A stretch of DNA of 64,000 nucleotides, taken from Rhodocytophaga aerolata (GTDB lineage: Bacteria > Bacteroidota > Bacteroidia > Cytophagales > 172606-1). Made by a program: the position numbers and the translations under genes. Shown one piece after another: positions 8,804 to 18,009 of this stretch (positions within the stretch are counted from its first letter, which is position 1; each line of letters starts with the position of its first letter). Below the pieces are notes generated by a model that saw only the letters and a list, made by a program, of their open reading frames with translations, ran no database searches and was not told the origin of the DNA. Location: the NCBI RefSeq assembly GCF_030503435.1, contig NZ_JAUKPO010000006.1:1-64000 (forward strand), written 5' to 3'.

Positions 8804-10252
8804 ATGACTCAGAAAACAAAAATTACGGTGGCTTATGGAGATGGTATCGGTCCGGAAATAATGAATGCTACCCTCCGGATTTTAGACGCAGCCGGTGCCC
8901 AGATAGAGAAAGAAGTAATTGAAATAGGCGAAAAATTGTATCTGAAAGGGGTAAAGACAGGGATTGAACCATCTGCCTGGGACTCTTTGCGGAAAACGAA
9001 GGTATTTTTGAAAGCACCCATTACCACCCCGCAAGGTGGCGGATATACCAGTTTAAATGTTACTACCCGTAAAATGCTGGGCCTGTATGCCAATGTGCGG
9101 CCCTGCCAATCGTACCATCCTTTTGTAGTTACCAAGCACCCCACCATGGATCTAGTGATTATCCGGGAAAATGAAGAAGATCTGTATGCCGGTATAGAGC
9201 ATCAGCAAACCAATGAGGTAGTGCAATGTTTGAAGCTGATTTCCCGGCCAGGTTGTGAAAAAATTATCCGGTATGCCTTCGAATATGCCAGAGCCTATGG
9301 CCGCAACAAGGTAACCTGCCTTACCAAAGACAATATTATGAAGCTAACCGATGGCTTGTTTCATAAAGTATTCGACCAGATTGGCGAAGAATATCCGGAT
9401 CTGGAAAAAGAGCACTGGATTATTGATATAGGATCTGCCTTGCTGGCCGACGAACCCGAGCGGTTTGGAGTAATTGTGACTCTTAATTTATATGGAGATA
9501 TTATTTCTGATATTGCTGCCCAGATTGCCGGTTCTGTAGGAATGGGTGGCTCAGCCAATATTGGCGATGCGTGTGCCATGTTTGAAGCTATACATGGTTC
9601 TGCCCCAACTATCGCCGGAAAAGGTATTGCCAATCCTTCAGGTTTATTGCACGGAGCTATTATGATGCTGGTACATATCGGGCAAGCCGATGTGGCAGCC
9701 AAAATACACAATGCCTGGCTATGTACGGTAGAAGCTGGTATTCACACTGGTGATATCTACAAAGAAAAGGTAAGTAAAAAGAAAGTAGGTACTGAAGAAT
9801 TTGCCGATGCTATTATCGAACGGCTAGGTGGTACCCCGCACTTATTTAAAACAGTGAGCTACTTGTCTGCGCCGCGCCCTATTTATTCAAGAGAAGAGGC
9901 CACTCAAACAAAAGCAAAAAAGGAACTAGTTGGGGTAGATGTATTTCTGGATTGGGACGAAGGTACAGCCAATGATCTGGGCAGAGCAGTAGAGCAGATA
10001 CGCACTGAAACCCTGAAACTTTCGATGATTTCAAACCGGGGTGCCAGGGTATATCCGGATGGCTTACCCGAAACATTCTGTACGGATCATTGGCGGTGCC
10101 GGTATGTAAGTGAAGGTGGTAAACCCATTACACATGATGCCATTATTGAACTGCTTACTAAAATGAGACAGGCAGGATATGATTTTGTGCAAACAGAAAA
10201 TTTATGCACATTTAATGGAAAACCAGGATATTCGATGGGACAAGGCGAGTAG
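8804..10252 (+). CDS. icd: NADP-dependent isocitrate dehydrogenase (long type)
   Basis: Oxidatively decarboxylates isocitrate to 2-oxoglutarate in the TCA cycle. The N terminus VAYGDGIGPEIMNATL and the substrate/metal segment ENEEDLYAGIEHQQ are typical of the isocitrate/isopropylmalate dehydrogenase family. At 482 residues with an added C-terminal domain (from about residue 350) it matches the longer Thermus/alphaproteobacterial-like form rather than the ~416-residue E. coli enzyme. It is monocistronic, with its own promoter and terminator. Confidence 0.92.
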   Translation: MTQKTKITVAYGDGIGPEIMNATLRILDAAGAQIEKEVIEIGEKLYLKGVKTGIEPSAWDSLRKTKVFLKAPITTPQGGGYTSLNVTTRKMLGLYANVRPCQSYHPFVVTKHPTMDLVIIRENEEDLYAGIEHQQTNEVVQCLKLISRPGCEKIIRYAFEYARAYGRNKVTCLTKDNIMKLTDGLFHKVFDQIGEEYPDLEKEHWIIDIGSALLADEPERFGVIVTLNLYGDIISDIAAQIAGSVGMGGSANIGDACAMFEAIHGSAPTIAGKGIANPSGLLHGAIMMLVHIGQADVAAKIHNAWLCTVEAGIHTGDIYKEKVSKKKVGTEEFADAIIERLGGTPHLFKTVSYLSAPRPIYSREEATQTKAKKELVGVDVFLDWDEGTANDLGRAVEQIRTETLKLSMISNRGARVYPDGLPETFCTDHWRCRYVSEGGKPITHDAIIELLTKMRQAGYDFVQTENLCTFNGKPGYSMGQGE

Positions 10253-10280
10253 AGCTGAAACTAAAGAATCAAGAGTAAAC

Positions 10281-10309
10281 AAAAGAGCAGGCAATAGTTT
10301 GCTCTTTTT
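10281..10309 (+). terminator. icd terminator
   Basis: AAAAGAGCA pairs with TGCTCTTTT around a 10-base loop, ~30 bases after the icd stop, and ends in T residues. Confidence 0.75.
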
Positions 10310-10483
10310 GCATTAATTAAATCCTGGGTAATGTTAAAATTTATAGATGAATGAGTTGTTCTTAAAATGAGAGAACACAGATAGTGTATTGCAAAAAAAT
10401 ACAAATTTTAATCGAATTCTAATTAACCCTATTCAGTTTTCTGCGTAAACTAACCTATAATAACCAGCTAACTCAATACAATT

Positions 10484-11152
10484 ATGAAAAAAAATCAATT
10501 TTACCACTCTAAAAAACTTCTCAGCTTTAGTTTTTTAGCCATTGCACTATTCTTAGTTTCCCATATAGCATCTGCGCAAAGTAACAGAGATACTCAGCCC
10601 CGGTTTGGTATTAAAGGCGGTGTAAACTTAGCCAATCTGTATATTGACGATGTGAACGATGAAAAAGCTAAATGGGGATTACATGCCGGTATTTGGGCTA
10701 AAGCACCCATAGGTGAGTTTTTTGCCATTCAGCCAGAGCTTTTATGGTCTTCTAAAGGAACCAGACTAGCCAGCTACAACAATATTCCTTTCACCCAGGA
10801 TGGAGAAATCCGTTTTAATCTAAACTATGTAGACTTGCCGGTATTGGCTTCATTAACTCTTGGACCCATAAGCTTACAAGCCGGACCTTATATTTCTTAC
10901 CTGGTGAACGCTAATGTGAAAAACTTACGTGAAGACATGACTACCGGAACATCCGTAGATTTAGACAGAGGCGATTTTAATTCTGTAGATTATGGCTTAT
11001 CTGGTGGTATTGCATTAGATATTAAAGGATTCCAGTTAGGTGCCCGCTATAACCATGGCTTAAGAGAGATAGGCAAGAGTGACTTAGCAGGTCAGTTAAC
11101 TACTAACTCCAAAAATGCAGTAGCACAAGTTTTTGTTGCAATCGGATTCTAA
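10484..11152 (+). CDS. Outer-membrane beta-barrel protein (porin-like, PF13568 type)
   Basis: A 222-residue protein with a signal peptide (FLAIALFLVSHIASAQ) followed by amphipathic strands and the family's opening motif RFGIKGGVNLANLYI. It is predicted to form an 8-stranded outer-membrane barrel ending in an aromatic residue (VFVAIGF), the usual signal for barrel insertion. Proteins of this type are very common in Bacteroidota and rarely have a known substrate. It is a single-gene unit closed by a strong terminator. Confidence 0.85.
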   Translation: MKKNQFYHSKKLLSFSFLAIALFLVSHIASAQSNRDTQPRFGIKGGVNLANLYIDDVNDEKAKWGLHAGIWAKAPIGEFFAIQPELLWSSKGTRLASYNNIPFTQDGEIRFNLNYVDLPVLASLTLGPISLQAGPYISYLVNANVKNLREDMTTGTSVDLDRGDFNSVDYGLSGGIALDIKGFQLGARYNHGLREIGKSDLAGQLTTNSKNAVAQVFVAIGF

Positions 11153-11175
11153 ATCAACCGTTATTAAATTGCATT

Positions 11176-11214
11176 AACTAAAAAAGCCAGGCTTAAACCT
11201 GGCTTTTTTAGTTA
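11176..11214 (+). terminator. Bidirectional terminator between the OMP gene and tdh
   Basis: AACTAAAAAAGCCAGG pairs with CCTGGCTTTTTTAGTT around a short loop. With A and T runs on both sides it can end both the plus-strand barrel gene and the convergent minus-strand dehydrogenase gene (stop at 11273). Confidence 0.88.
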
Positions 11215-11272
11215 ATGGGTATAGCTATGTCTATGTATTAAGTTAGCAAAACGCATCTACATAAATAGAAAC

Positions 11273-12244
11273 CTAACTTACTGCCTGCATTTTTAACTTT
11301 CTGAGATTAGATAATATATCTTTTGTCATGGTTGGAAGACTATATTCAGGTTGCCATGCCCAGTCTGCACGGGCTACACTATCGTCAATGCTGGAAGGCC
11401 AGGAGTCAGCAATTTGTTGCCGGTAATCGGGTTTATAGCGGATACTAAATGTCGAGATATGCTTTTTTATTTCAGCGGCAATTTCTTCGGGAGAAAAACT
11501 GATTGCTCCCACGTTGTAGCTAGACCGGACAGTCAGTTTAGCTGCTTCTGCTTCCATTAGCTGGATAGTAGCTTTTACGGCATCTGGCATATACATCATA
11601 GGCAGATACGTTTTTTCTTTCAAAAAACATTCATAAACTTCCCCTTCCAGGGCTTTATGGTAAATTTCTACGGCATAGTCGGTAGTACCTCCGCCAGGAG
11701 GTGTTTTGTAACTGATTAACCCAGGGTACCGCAAGCTACGAACATCTATTCCATACTTCTGAAAGTAGTATTCACACCAGCGTTCGCCTGCCTGCTTGCT
11801 GATACCATAAACAGTGTTTGGGTCCATTACTGCATATTGAGGCGTCTGCTGGGAGGGAGTATGTGGGCCAAATACAGCAATAGAGCTAGGCCAGTATACC
11901 TTTTTCAACTTCTTTTCCCTGGCAAGTTCCAGTACGTTTAACAAACCTGCCATATTTACATCCCAGGCCAGTTTCGGATTTTTTTCACCAGTAGCAGATA
12001 AAATAGCTGCCAGGTGATATATGTGGCTGATTTTATAAGTATCTACCAGCTGGCCTAGCTTCCGGCTATCTAACACATCCAGTTGTTCAAAAGGCCCGGA
12101 TTCTGCCAGTACAGGTACTCTGCATTGTAAGTCAGAAGCAATTACCTGAGCTGCTCCATACATTTCTCGCAAGGCAAGTGTCAGTTCGGTTCCTAACTGG
12201 CCACAGGCGCCAATAATCAATATATTTTCCGTTTCACTGTTCAT
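11273..12244 (-). CDS. tdh: NAD-dependent L-threonine 3-dehydrogenase (epimerase-like SDR type)
   Basis: Oxidises L-threonine to 2-amino-3-ketobutyrate. The protein is 323 residues with the Rossmann motif IGACGQLGTE (residues 11-20) and the short-chain dehydrogenase triad Ser121, Tyr146 and Lys150 in VYGISK. This resembles the UDP-galactose-epimerase-like threonine dehydrogenases known from Flavobacterium, which are unrelated to the zinc enzyme of E. coli. The gene is divergent from kbl, whose product uses the 2-amino-3-ketobutyrate formed here, which strongly supports the assignment over a generic sugar epimerase. Confidence 0.85.
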   Translation of the reverse strand: MNSETENILIIGACGQLGTELTLALREMYGAAQVIASDLQCRVPVLAESGPFEQLDVLDSRKLGQLVDTYKISHIYHLAAILSATGEKNPKLAWDVNMAGLLNVLELAREKKLKKVYWPSSIAVFGPHTPSQQTPQYAVMDPNTVYGISKQAGERWCEYYFQKYGIDVRSLRYPGLISYKTPPGGGTTDYAVEIYHKALEGEVYECFLKEKTYLPMMYMPDAVKATIQLMEAEAAKLTVRSSYNVGAISFSPEEIAAEIKKHISTFSIRYKPDYRQQIADSWPSSIDDSVARADWAWQPEYSLPTMTKDILSNLRKLKMQAVS

Positions 12245-12317
12245 AAAATAAAGAATATGTGCGAAGCTACTAAGATTAGCTTGCTCAAAAAATTCAAAAG
12301 CTTTTAGTTTATATACG

Positions 12318-12325
12318 TATCTTTG
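12318..12325 (+). promoter_or_regulatory. -7 promoter element of the small gene/kbl unit
   Basis: TATCTTTG matches the Bacteroidota TAnnTTTG consensus, ~70 bases ahead of the small gene at 12398. No clear -33 element was found at the right distance. Confidence 0.45.
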
Positions 12326-12397
12326 CCCATTATTTGGCTGCTTATTATACCTATTTAACTAAAAGAAACACGGCCTTTTACCTCTATAGTAAAAAGT

Positions 12398-12742
12398 ATG
12401 GAACCTGATTTTGAGCTTTATTTATCAGAAAAGAAAATAGACAGCCAGGCATTCCAAAAAGAGGAGCCGGAAAAGTGGCAAGAATTTCTAAAGCTTTTCA
12501 GCCAGGTGCATCCGGCAAGTTTTACGGTACAAAAAAAATTTCTGATAAACGATCTGCGGCGGCTTTATCCATTAAAAGTGGTTCCTCCGATAGCTCAGCC
12601 AACTATTGAAAAGGTAAAAACTGAAGAACCTAACGTGGAAGAACCTAAAAAAGCCGCCAGGCCGGTAGTACGAAGGGCTGCAATAATAAAAAAGCCTGAA
12701 ACTGGCAGTGAAGAAACCAGTGAACAAAAGGAGAACCAATAA
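12398..12742 (+). CDS. Small hypothetical protein upstream of kbl
   Basis: A 114-residue soluble protein of no recognised family. The first ~70 residues look folded, with helices and a basic patch (KKFLINDLRRLYPLK). The last ~45 are a Pro/Glu/Lys/Arg-rich tail (VEEPKKAARPVVRRAAIIKK) likely to be disordered. It has no signal peptide and no Cys. It lies 45 bases before kbl on the same strand and shares its promoter, so it is probably co-expressed with threonine degradation; whether it acts in that pathway is unknown. Ordinary codon use and a conserved-looking N terminus support a real gene. Confidence 0.7.
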   Translation: MEPDFELYLSEKKIDSQAFQKEEPEKWQEFLKLFSQVHPASFTVQKKFLINDLRRLYPLKVVPPIAQPTIEKVKTEEPNVEEPKKAARPVVRRAAIIKKPETGSEETSEQKENQ

Positions 12743-12787
12743 ATAACCCAGCATACCTATTCATCAGCACATTAACCAACCTAATTT

Positions 12788-13978
12788 ATGTACGAAACAT
12801 TAAAACCAGTTCTGGTAAAGGAGTTAGAAGAAATAAAAAAAGCAGGATTATTCAAGAAAGAACGAGTAATAACGACTCCACAAGATGCCATAATAGAAAC
12901 TACGGAAGGAAAGCAAGTAATTAATTTCTGTGCGAATAACTACCTGGGTTTATCATCTCACCCTGCCGTAATGGAAGCCGCTAAAGAAGCCATAGATACG
13001 CATGGGTATGGCATGTCATCGGTGCGGTTTATTTGTGGCACACAGGATATTCACAAAATCCTAGAAAAAAAACTATCTCAATTCCTGGGTACCGAAGATA
13101 CCATTTTGTATGCGGCTGCTTTTGATGCCAATGGAGGCGTATTTGAGCCACTGTTCGGGCCGGAAGATGCCATTATTTCAGACGAACTTAACCATGCGTC
13201 TATTATAGATGGCGTGCGGCTTTGCAAAGCCCAGCGATTCCGCTATAAACACAACGACATGGCCGACCTGGAAGAGAAACTAAAAGAATCACAGAGTTGC
13301 CGCCACCGCATTATTGTAACCGATGGGGTGTTTTCCATGGATGGCACTGTTGCCCAGTTGGACCGCATATGTGATCTTGCCGACCAATACAAAGCGTTGG
13401 TAATGACTGATGAAAGCCATTCTACTGGCTTTACAGGTAAAACTGGCCGGGGCGTACCAGAGCTGAAAAATGTAATGGGCCGGGTAGATATTATTACTGG
13501 CACTTTAGGTAAGGCCCTGGGCGGTGCATCCGGTGGGTTTACTTCCGGCCGGAAAGAAATTATAGAATTGCTACGTCAACGCTCACGTCCTTATTTGTTT
13601 TCCAACACACTGGCCCCTTCTATTGTGGGGGCTTCTATAGCTGTACTGGACATGCTTACCCAAACCACAACCCTGCGGGATAAGCTGGAGTGGAACACCC
13701 GGTACTTCCGAGAAAAGATGACTGCTGCCGGGTTCGATATAAAACCGGGCGAGCACCCGATTGTACCCATTATGCTCTACGATGCCGTTCTCTCGCAGCA
13801 AATGGCCCAGAAACTTCTGGAAAGAGGTATCTATGTTATTGGATTTTACTATCCGGTGGTAGCTAAAGGCCAGGCGCGAATCCGGGTGCAAATATCTGCA
13901 GTACACGAAAAAGACCATTTAGACAAAGCCATTGCCGCATTTACCGAAGTAGGTAGAGAACTACAGGTAATTAAATAG
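12788..13978 (+). CDS. kbl: Glycine C-acetyltransferase (2-amino-3-ketobutyrate CoA ligase)
   Basis: A PLP enzyme that cleaves 2-amino-3-ketobutyrate with CoA to glycine and acetyl-CoA, the second step of threonine degradation. The 396-residue length equals that of the well-studied enzyme. The PLP lysine is Lys242 in [13 protein letters not shown]. Further family motifs are [25 protein letters not shown] and TDESHSTGF. The divergent tdh gene supplies the preceding step. Related alpha-oxoamine synthases exist, but the context favours KBL. Confidence 0.95.
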   Translation: MYETLKPVLVKELEEIKKAGLFKKERVITTPQDAIIETTEGKQVINFCANNYLGLSSHPAVMEAAKEAIDTHGYGMSSVRFICGTQDIHKILEKKLSQFLGTEDTILYAAAFDANGGVFEPLFGPEDAIISDELNHASIIDGVRLCKAQRFRYKHNDMADLEEKLKESQSCRHRIIVTDGVFSMDGTVAQLDRICDLADQYKALVMTDESHSTGFTGKTGRGVPELKNVMGRVDIITGTLGKALGGASGGFTSGRKEIIELLRQRSRPYLFSNTLAPSIVGASIAVLDMLTQTTTLRDKLEWNTRYFREKMTAAGFDIKPGEHPIVPIMLYDAVLSQQMAQKLLERGIYVIGFYYPVVAKGQARIRVQISAVHEKDHLDKAIAAFTEVGRELQVIK

Positions 13979-14014
13979 CGTTAACAAAATTTATTCTGCA
14001 AACGTATGGGCTAA

Positions 14015-14068
14015 CAGCCAGTAAGCCAGCCGGCTTTTCGAATGCCTGTTGCCTATACCGACTGGCTG
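14015..14068. repeat. Nested inverted repeats in the kbl-DHH gap
   Basis: CAGCCAGT (14015-14022) pairs with ACTGGCTG (14061-14068). Between them a second small hairpin AAGCC AGCC GGCTT (14023-14036) is followed by TTCG. No long T run follows, so this is at best a weak kbl terminator. Confidence 0.35.
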
Positions 14069-14183
14069 CAGGAGAGGTACATTTGTTTTTAATCATTTTT
14101 ATTGCCAATTTTGATTTTTATTACAATTACGAATCCTTACCTGTAGCCGGTTTTTGCCTGTTTGTTATTTTCTCCATGAAAAG

Positions 14184-15197
14184 ATGCAACATCTGGAAAA
14201 ATTTAAAGAACTATTAAGTTCACCCAAAAAAATAGCGATTACTACCCACCAGAAACCGGACGCAGATGCTTTAGGCTCTTCTTTGGCACTGGCCTTTTAT
14301 CTTCAGAAAAAAGGCCATCAGGTACAGGTAATTACTCCAACGGATTATCCGAAGTTTCTGCATTGGATGCATGGGAATGAGCAGGTAATCATTTTTAATG
14401 AAGGAAAGGAAAAACTATCCGCACAGATAATGCGGGACGCAGATATCATTTTTTGCCTCGATTTTTCAGTGTTAAACCGCATTAATGAACTGGGAGAGAT
14501 TGTACGAAATGCCCCCGGATACAAAGTACTCATAGATCATCACCTGGAACCTGAACATTTTGCTGATTTTGAATACTGGGATACTGGCGCGGCAGCTACA
14601 GCACAACTTATTTATGAGTTAATTGTAATGCTGGGCGACCGTTCATATATAGATACTGCTATTGGCGAATGTATATATGCCGGTATAATGACCGATACAG
14701 CCTCTTTCCGCCATTCCAACACTACTAAACGTGTACATCAGATTAGTGCAGATCTGATAGAAATAGGCGTGGAAACCAACCGCGTACAACGCCTGGTTTA
14801 CGATACCAATACGGAAGCCCGGTTACGGTTTTTAGGCTGGGCACTATCCGAAAAATTAATTGTTTTGCCCGAATACCGCACAGCGTATTTTGCTATTTCC
14901 GAACAGGAGCTTAACCGCTTCCAGTCACAAACAGGCGATACGGAAGGTTTGGTTAATTATGGATTGTCGATAGAAGGTATTGTGCTGGCTGCCCTTATTA
15001 TGGAGCGGGATAAAACAGTCCGCTTGTCTTTCCGGTCGGTAGGCGATTTTTCTGTTAATGAGTTGTCCCGGAAACACTTTGAGGGAGGTGGCCACAAGAA
15101 TGCCGCAGGGGGTAAATCTGATTTGAGCCTGCAAGAAACGGTTACCAAGTTTCTATCTTTATTACCCACTTACAAAGATCAGCTACAAACTGTCTAG
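14184..15197 (+). CDS. DHH/DHHA1 phosphoesterase (NrnA-like oligoribonuclease/pAp phosphatase)
   Basis: Probably degrades short RNA oligonucleotides and 3'-phosphoadenosine 5'-phosphate in the cytoplasm. It carries the DHH metal motifs (THQKPDADALGS, FCLDFS and the DHH signature in LIDHHLEP) and the C-terminal DHHA1 substrate motif GGGHKNAAGG. The ATG at 14184 gives 337 residues; the open frame begins at a TTG at 14154, which lacks family support. The related cyclic-di-AMP phosphodiesterases have extra membrane and PAS domains, absent here. Confidence 0.88.
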   Translation: MQHLEKFKELLSSPKKIAITTHQKPDADALGSSLALAFYLQKKGHQVQVITPTDYPKFLHWMHGNEQVIIFNEGKEKLSAQIMRDADIIFCLDFSVLNRINELGEIVRNAPGYKVLIDHHLEPEHFADFEYWDTGAAATAQLIYELIVMLGDRSYIDTAIGECIYAGIMTDTASFRHSNTTKRVHQISADLIEIGVETNRVQRLVYDTNTEARLRFLGWALSEKLIVLPEYRTAYFAISEQELNRFQSQTGDTEGLVNYGLSIEGIVLAALIMERDKTVRLSFRSVGDFSVNELSRKHFEGGGHKNAAGGKSDLSLQETVTKFLSLLPTYKDQLQTV

Positions 15198-15417
15198 CAG
15201 TTGCGCAATTAATGCCTGTATGCTAGTTCGCTGAAAATTTTTCCTGCCTTGCAACCAATTTTATTCACTGTGGGTCTTTCATAAAGAATGCATGTACAAC
15301 TGTATTCGCTTACAAAAACACTGGAAGTTCCCAGGTAGATGAACATAGAATTGTTGCTTTTACTCTCATTAGCAGTGTTTTTCTGAAAACTGTAACCACT
15401 TTGTTTTTAAATCTGAG

Positions 15418-15425
15418 TAAATTTG
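15418..15425 (+). promoter_or_regulatory. -7 promoter element upstream of the FKBP lipoprotein
   Basis: TAAATTTG fits TAnnTTTG ~48 bases before the start. A TTTG at 15400-15403 is closer than the usual -33 spacing, so the call is tentative. Confidence 0.35.
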
Positions 15426-15472
15426 TTTAATTCTTTTTTATACATTACAAAAGCCCATTTTATTCAACCCTA

Positions 15473-16405
15473 ATGAAAAATTTCAGACTGATGATGCTTG
15501 GCCTGGTAGCCATATTTGCTTTCCAGGCTTGTACGAAAGACCCTAATAAAGAAAGTGAAGAAAAGTACAATCAAAATTTACAACAAATTCAGCAGTATTT
15601 TACAGCAAAAGGCATAAATCCCTGGAATGGTACTACAGGCTGGCAAGAAGCAGGCACTGGCGATAAACGGTATTATTATGTTATCCAGTCGGCTCCTCAA
15701 GGTGGAGGTACCAAACCTGCTACCGGCGACCAATTAGTGGTACAATATGTAGGCCGCTTATTAGACGAAACTAAATTCGATAGTTCAGCTTCCGATAAAC
15801 CTTTACGTTTTGCTTTTAATGATGGTACCATTATCGAAGGTTTTAATCTGGGTATAGGTCAATTGCAGCAAGGGCAAGTAGCAGACTTGTACCTGCCGCA
15901 TACATTGGCATATGGCAATAGAAATTTGGAAAAAATACCTCCTTATTCTGCTCTGAAATTCCGTGTAACCCTGGAAAAACTAATGACAGAGGAACAAGCC
16001 TTAGTTGATTACTATACCACAAAAAAACTGAAAAATGCAGACAGTACTGCCATAACTCCTTTTTCGATAGCTGTAGGTTCAAATAACTTTAATGTATACC
16101 GTATTATTACTAAAGTAGGTACAGGTAATATTCCGGACTCTACTGGCAAAGTAACATTAAATTACAGAGGCTTATTTCTGAACGGACTGGAATTTGATAA
16201 AAATACTATTTCTCCTTCCACTTCTTTGGACAAAATGAAATTGATCCCTGGCTTTAAACAAGCACTTTTGAAAATGAAAGAAGGTGAAAAAGCGGTAGTA
16301 TTGATGCCGTCTGGAGCAGCATATGGTGCACAAGGTGCCAGTTCTATTCCTCCGTATGCCCCCCTTGTTTTTGAAATGGAATTGCTTAAAGTTGAAAATC
16401 CATAA
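15473..16405 (+). CDS. Lipoprotein with two FKBP-type peptidyl-prolyl isomerase domains
   Basis: A 310-residue predicted lipoprotein (lipobox FAFQAC, Cys20). Two consecutive FKBP domains are visible, roughly residues 80-165 and 210-308. Domain 1 contains QLVVQYVGRLLD, IIEGFNLGIG and AYGNRN; domain 2 contains KVTLNYRGLFLNG, LIPGFKQAL and AYGAQG. FKBP domains isomerise prolyl bonds and help fold exported proteins. Bacteroidota carry related lipoproteins, including the gliding protein GldI, but GldI has a single domain, so I do not use that name. Both domains have Phe instead of Trp at the pocket-floor position. Confidence 0.88.
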   Translation: MKNFRLMMLGLVAIFAFQACTKDPNKESEEKYNQNLQQIQQYFTAKGINPWNGTTGWQEAGTGDKRYYYVIQSAPQGGGTKPATGDQLVVQYVGRLLDETKFDSSASDKPLRFAFNDGTIIEGFNLGIGQLQQGQVADLYLPHTLAYGNRNLEKIPPYSALKFRVTLEKLMTEEQALVDYYTTKKLKNADSTAITPFSIAVGSNNFNVYRIITKVGTGNIPDSTGKVTLNYRGLFLNGLEFDKNTISPSTSLDKMKLIPGFKQALLKMKEGEKAVVLMPSGAAYGAQGASSIPPYAPLVFEMELLKVENP

Positions 16406-16428
16406 ATTTAACCTAAGTTATTTTTCAG

Positions 16429-16460
16429 AAAACCATTGCCAGCCAAGCAATGGTTTTTTT
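16429..16460 (+). terminator. Terminator of the FKBP lipoprotein gene
   Basis: AAAACCATTGC pairs with GCAATGGTTTT, followed by further T residues, ~25 bases after the stop. Confidence 0.82.
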
Positions 16461-16487
16461 ATTTGTAGTTTCCGCAATCTTCTTCCT

Positions 16488-16495
16488 TATGTTTG
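16488..16495 (+). promoter_or_regulatory. Probable promoter of the glycoside hydrolase/asnB unit
   Basis: TATGTTTG matches TAnnTTTG, with TTTG at 16462-16465 about 22 bases upstream as the -33 element. The start codon at 16544 follows 48 bases later. Confidence 0.5.
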
Positions 16496-16543
16496 CTATA
16501 TAATTTATCTATATTTAATAATCACTCAGGGAATTGAATCCAC

Positions 16544-18007
16544 ATGAAACAACTCATTCTGGCCTGTATTATCCTTTTGACAGGGAGTAGTGCTCTTCCG
16601 CCTTCAAAACCCATTTCTTTGCACCCGGAGAATCCACATTACTTTCTGTTCCGGGGGAAGCCTACTATTCTTATTACCTCAGGTGAACATTATGGAGCAG
16701 TATTAAATCTTGATTTTGATTACATCACTTATTTAAATGCCCTTCAGAAAGATGGGTTGAACTATACGCGTATTTTTACCGGTTCGTATGTAGAAGACCC
16801 GGGGGCATTTAATATTTCTAAAAACACCTTGGCTCCGGCAAACGACCGCTATGTGGCTCCCTGGATTCGCAGCAATATGCCTGGCTATGACAATGGCGGC
16901 AATAAGTTTGACCTTACTCAATGGGACCAGAGTTATTTTACCAGATTAAAAGATTTTATAACCGAAGCCGGCAAAAGAGGGATTGTGGTGGAAGTAACGC
17001 TATTTAGTTCGTTGTATGGCTGGTCGGAAGGATGGAAAAGTAGCCCGTTGAACCCGAAGAATAATATAAACCGTACTGATACCATGGTATTTTATAAAGT
17101 ACAGACATTAGGCAATGGCAACTTACTTGCCCACCAGGAGAAGATGGTACGAAAAATTGTACAGGAACTGAAAGAATTCGACAACGTGATCTACGAAATC
17201 CAGAACGAACCCTGGGCTGATAACCCTAAACAGGTAGCCACAGTAAGCAAACTAGATACTGCCCAGCCCGAATGGCAGACCAAAGTAGAAGCCGCCAGCG
17301 ATTCTTCGCTAGCCTGGCAAAAATACATGGCCGCAGCTATCAAAGACGAAGAAAAAAACTTCTCAGCCCAGCACCTGATTGCCCAGAATGTAACCAACTT
17401 CGCCTATAAACTGCCATCTACTGACCCGAATATTTCTATTATTAATTTTCATTATGCCCGCCCGGAAGCCGTATCCTATAATTATAACCTCAATAAAGTA
17501 ATCGGCTTTGATGAATCTGGCTTTGCTGGCAATGCAGATAGTACCTACCGAAGGCAAGCCTGGCGGTTCATAATGGCCGGTGGCGGTTTGTTCAATAATC
17601 TGGATTATTCGTTTACCGTACAAAAGCCAGATGGCACCGACAAACAGGAAGCACCTGGCGGTGGGAGTGTTGCCTTCCGGAAGAACCTCTATATACTGAA
17701 AAAATTTATGGAGAACCTGGATTTTATTCACCTAAAACCAGATACTATGGCAGCCGCACATGTAGGTCAGGGTAGGGTATATGCGTTAAGTAAGCCCGGA
17801 AAAGAGTATGCCTTTTACCTGGAGAATTTGCAAACTAGTACACTTGATCTGCAACTGCCAGCCGGAAAGTATACCGTAAACTGGACAGATCCTGCTAGCG
17901 GAACCAAACAAAAACCACAGCAGCTGACTCATACAGGAGGACGGCTGTCTGTAAGTATTCCAGGCAATAATGCAGAATACGCCTTGCATATACACGTAAG
18001 GCGGTAG
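16544..18007 (+). CDS. Secreted clan GH-A glycoside hydrolase (cellulase-like)
   Basis: A 487-residue exported protein (signal peptide LILACIILLTGSSALPPS) with a (beta/alpha)8 hydrolase core. The acid/base is probably Glu222 in IYEIQNEPW and the nucleophile Glu324 in GFDESGFAG, the two-glutamate retaining arrangement of clan GH-A. The opening LHPENPHYFLFRGKPTILI resembles DUF4038/GH140-like and GH5-like enzymes. A C-terminal beta domain (from ~residue 410) probably packs against the barrel. The substrate cannot be read from sequence. The asnB start lies 2 bases past its stop, an unusual tight pairing. Confidence 0.8.
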   Translation: MKQLILACIILLTGSSALPPSKPISLHPENPHYFLFRGKPTILITSGEHYGAVLNLDFDYITYLNALQKDGLNYTRIFTGSYVEDPGAFNISKNTLAPANDRYVAPWIRSNMPGYDNGGNKFDLTQWDQSYFTRLKDFITEAGKRGIVVEVTLFSSLYGWSEGWKSSPLNPKNNINRTDTMVFYKVQTLGNGNLLAHQEKMVRKIVQELKEFDNVIYEIQNEPWADNPKQVATVSKLDTAQPEWQTKVEAASDSSLAWQKYMAAAIKDEEKNFSAQHLIAQNVTNFAYKLPSTDPNISIINFHYARPEAVSYNYNLNKVIGFDESGFAGNADSTYRRQAWRFIMAGGGLFNNLDYSFTVQKPDGTDKQEAPGGGSVAFRKNLYILKKFMENLDFIHLKPDTMAAAHVGQGRVYALSKPGKEYAFYLENLQTSTLDLQLPAGKYTVNWTDPASGTKQKPQQLTHTGGRLSVSIPGNNAEYALHIHVRR

Positions 18008-18009
18008 TA

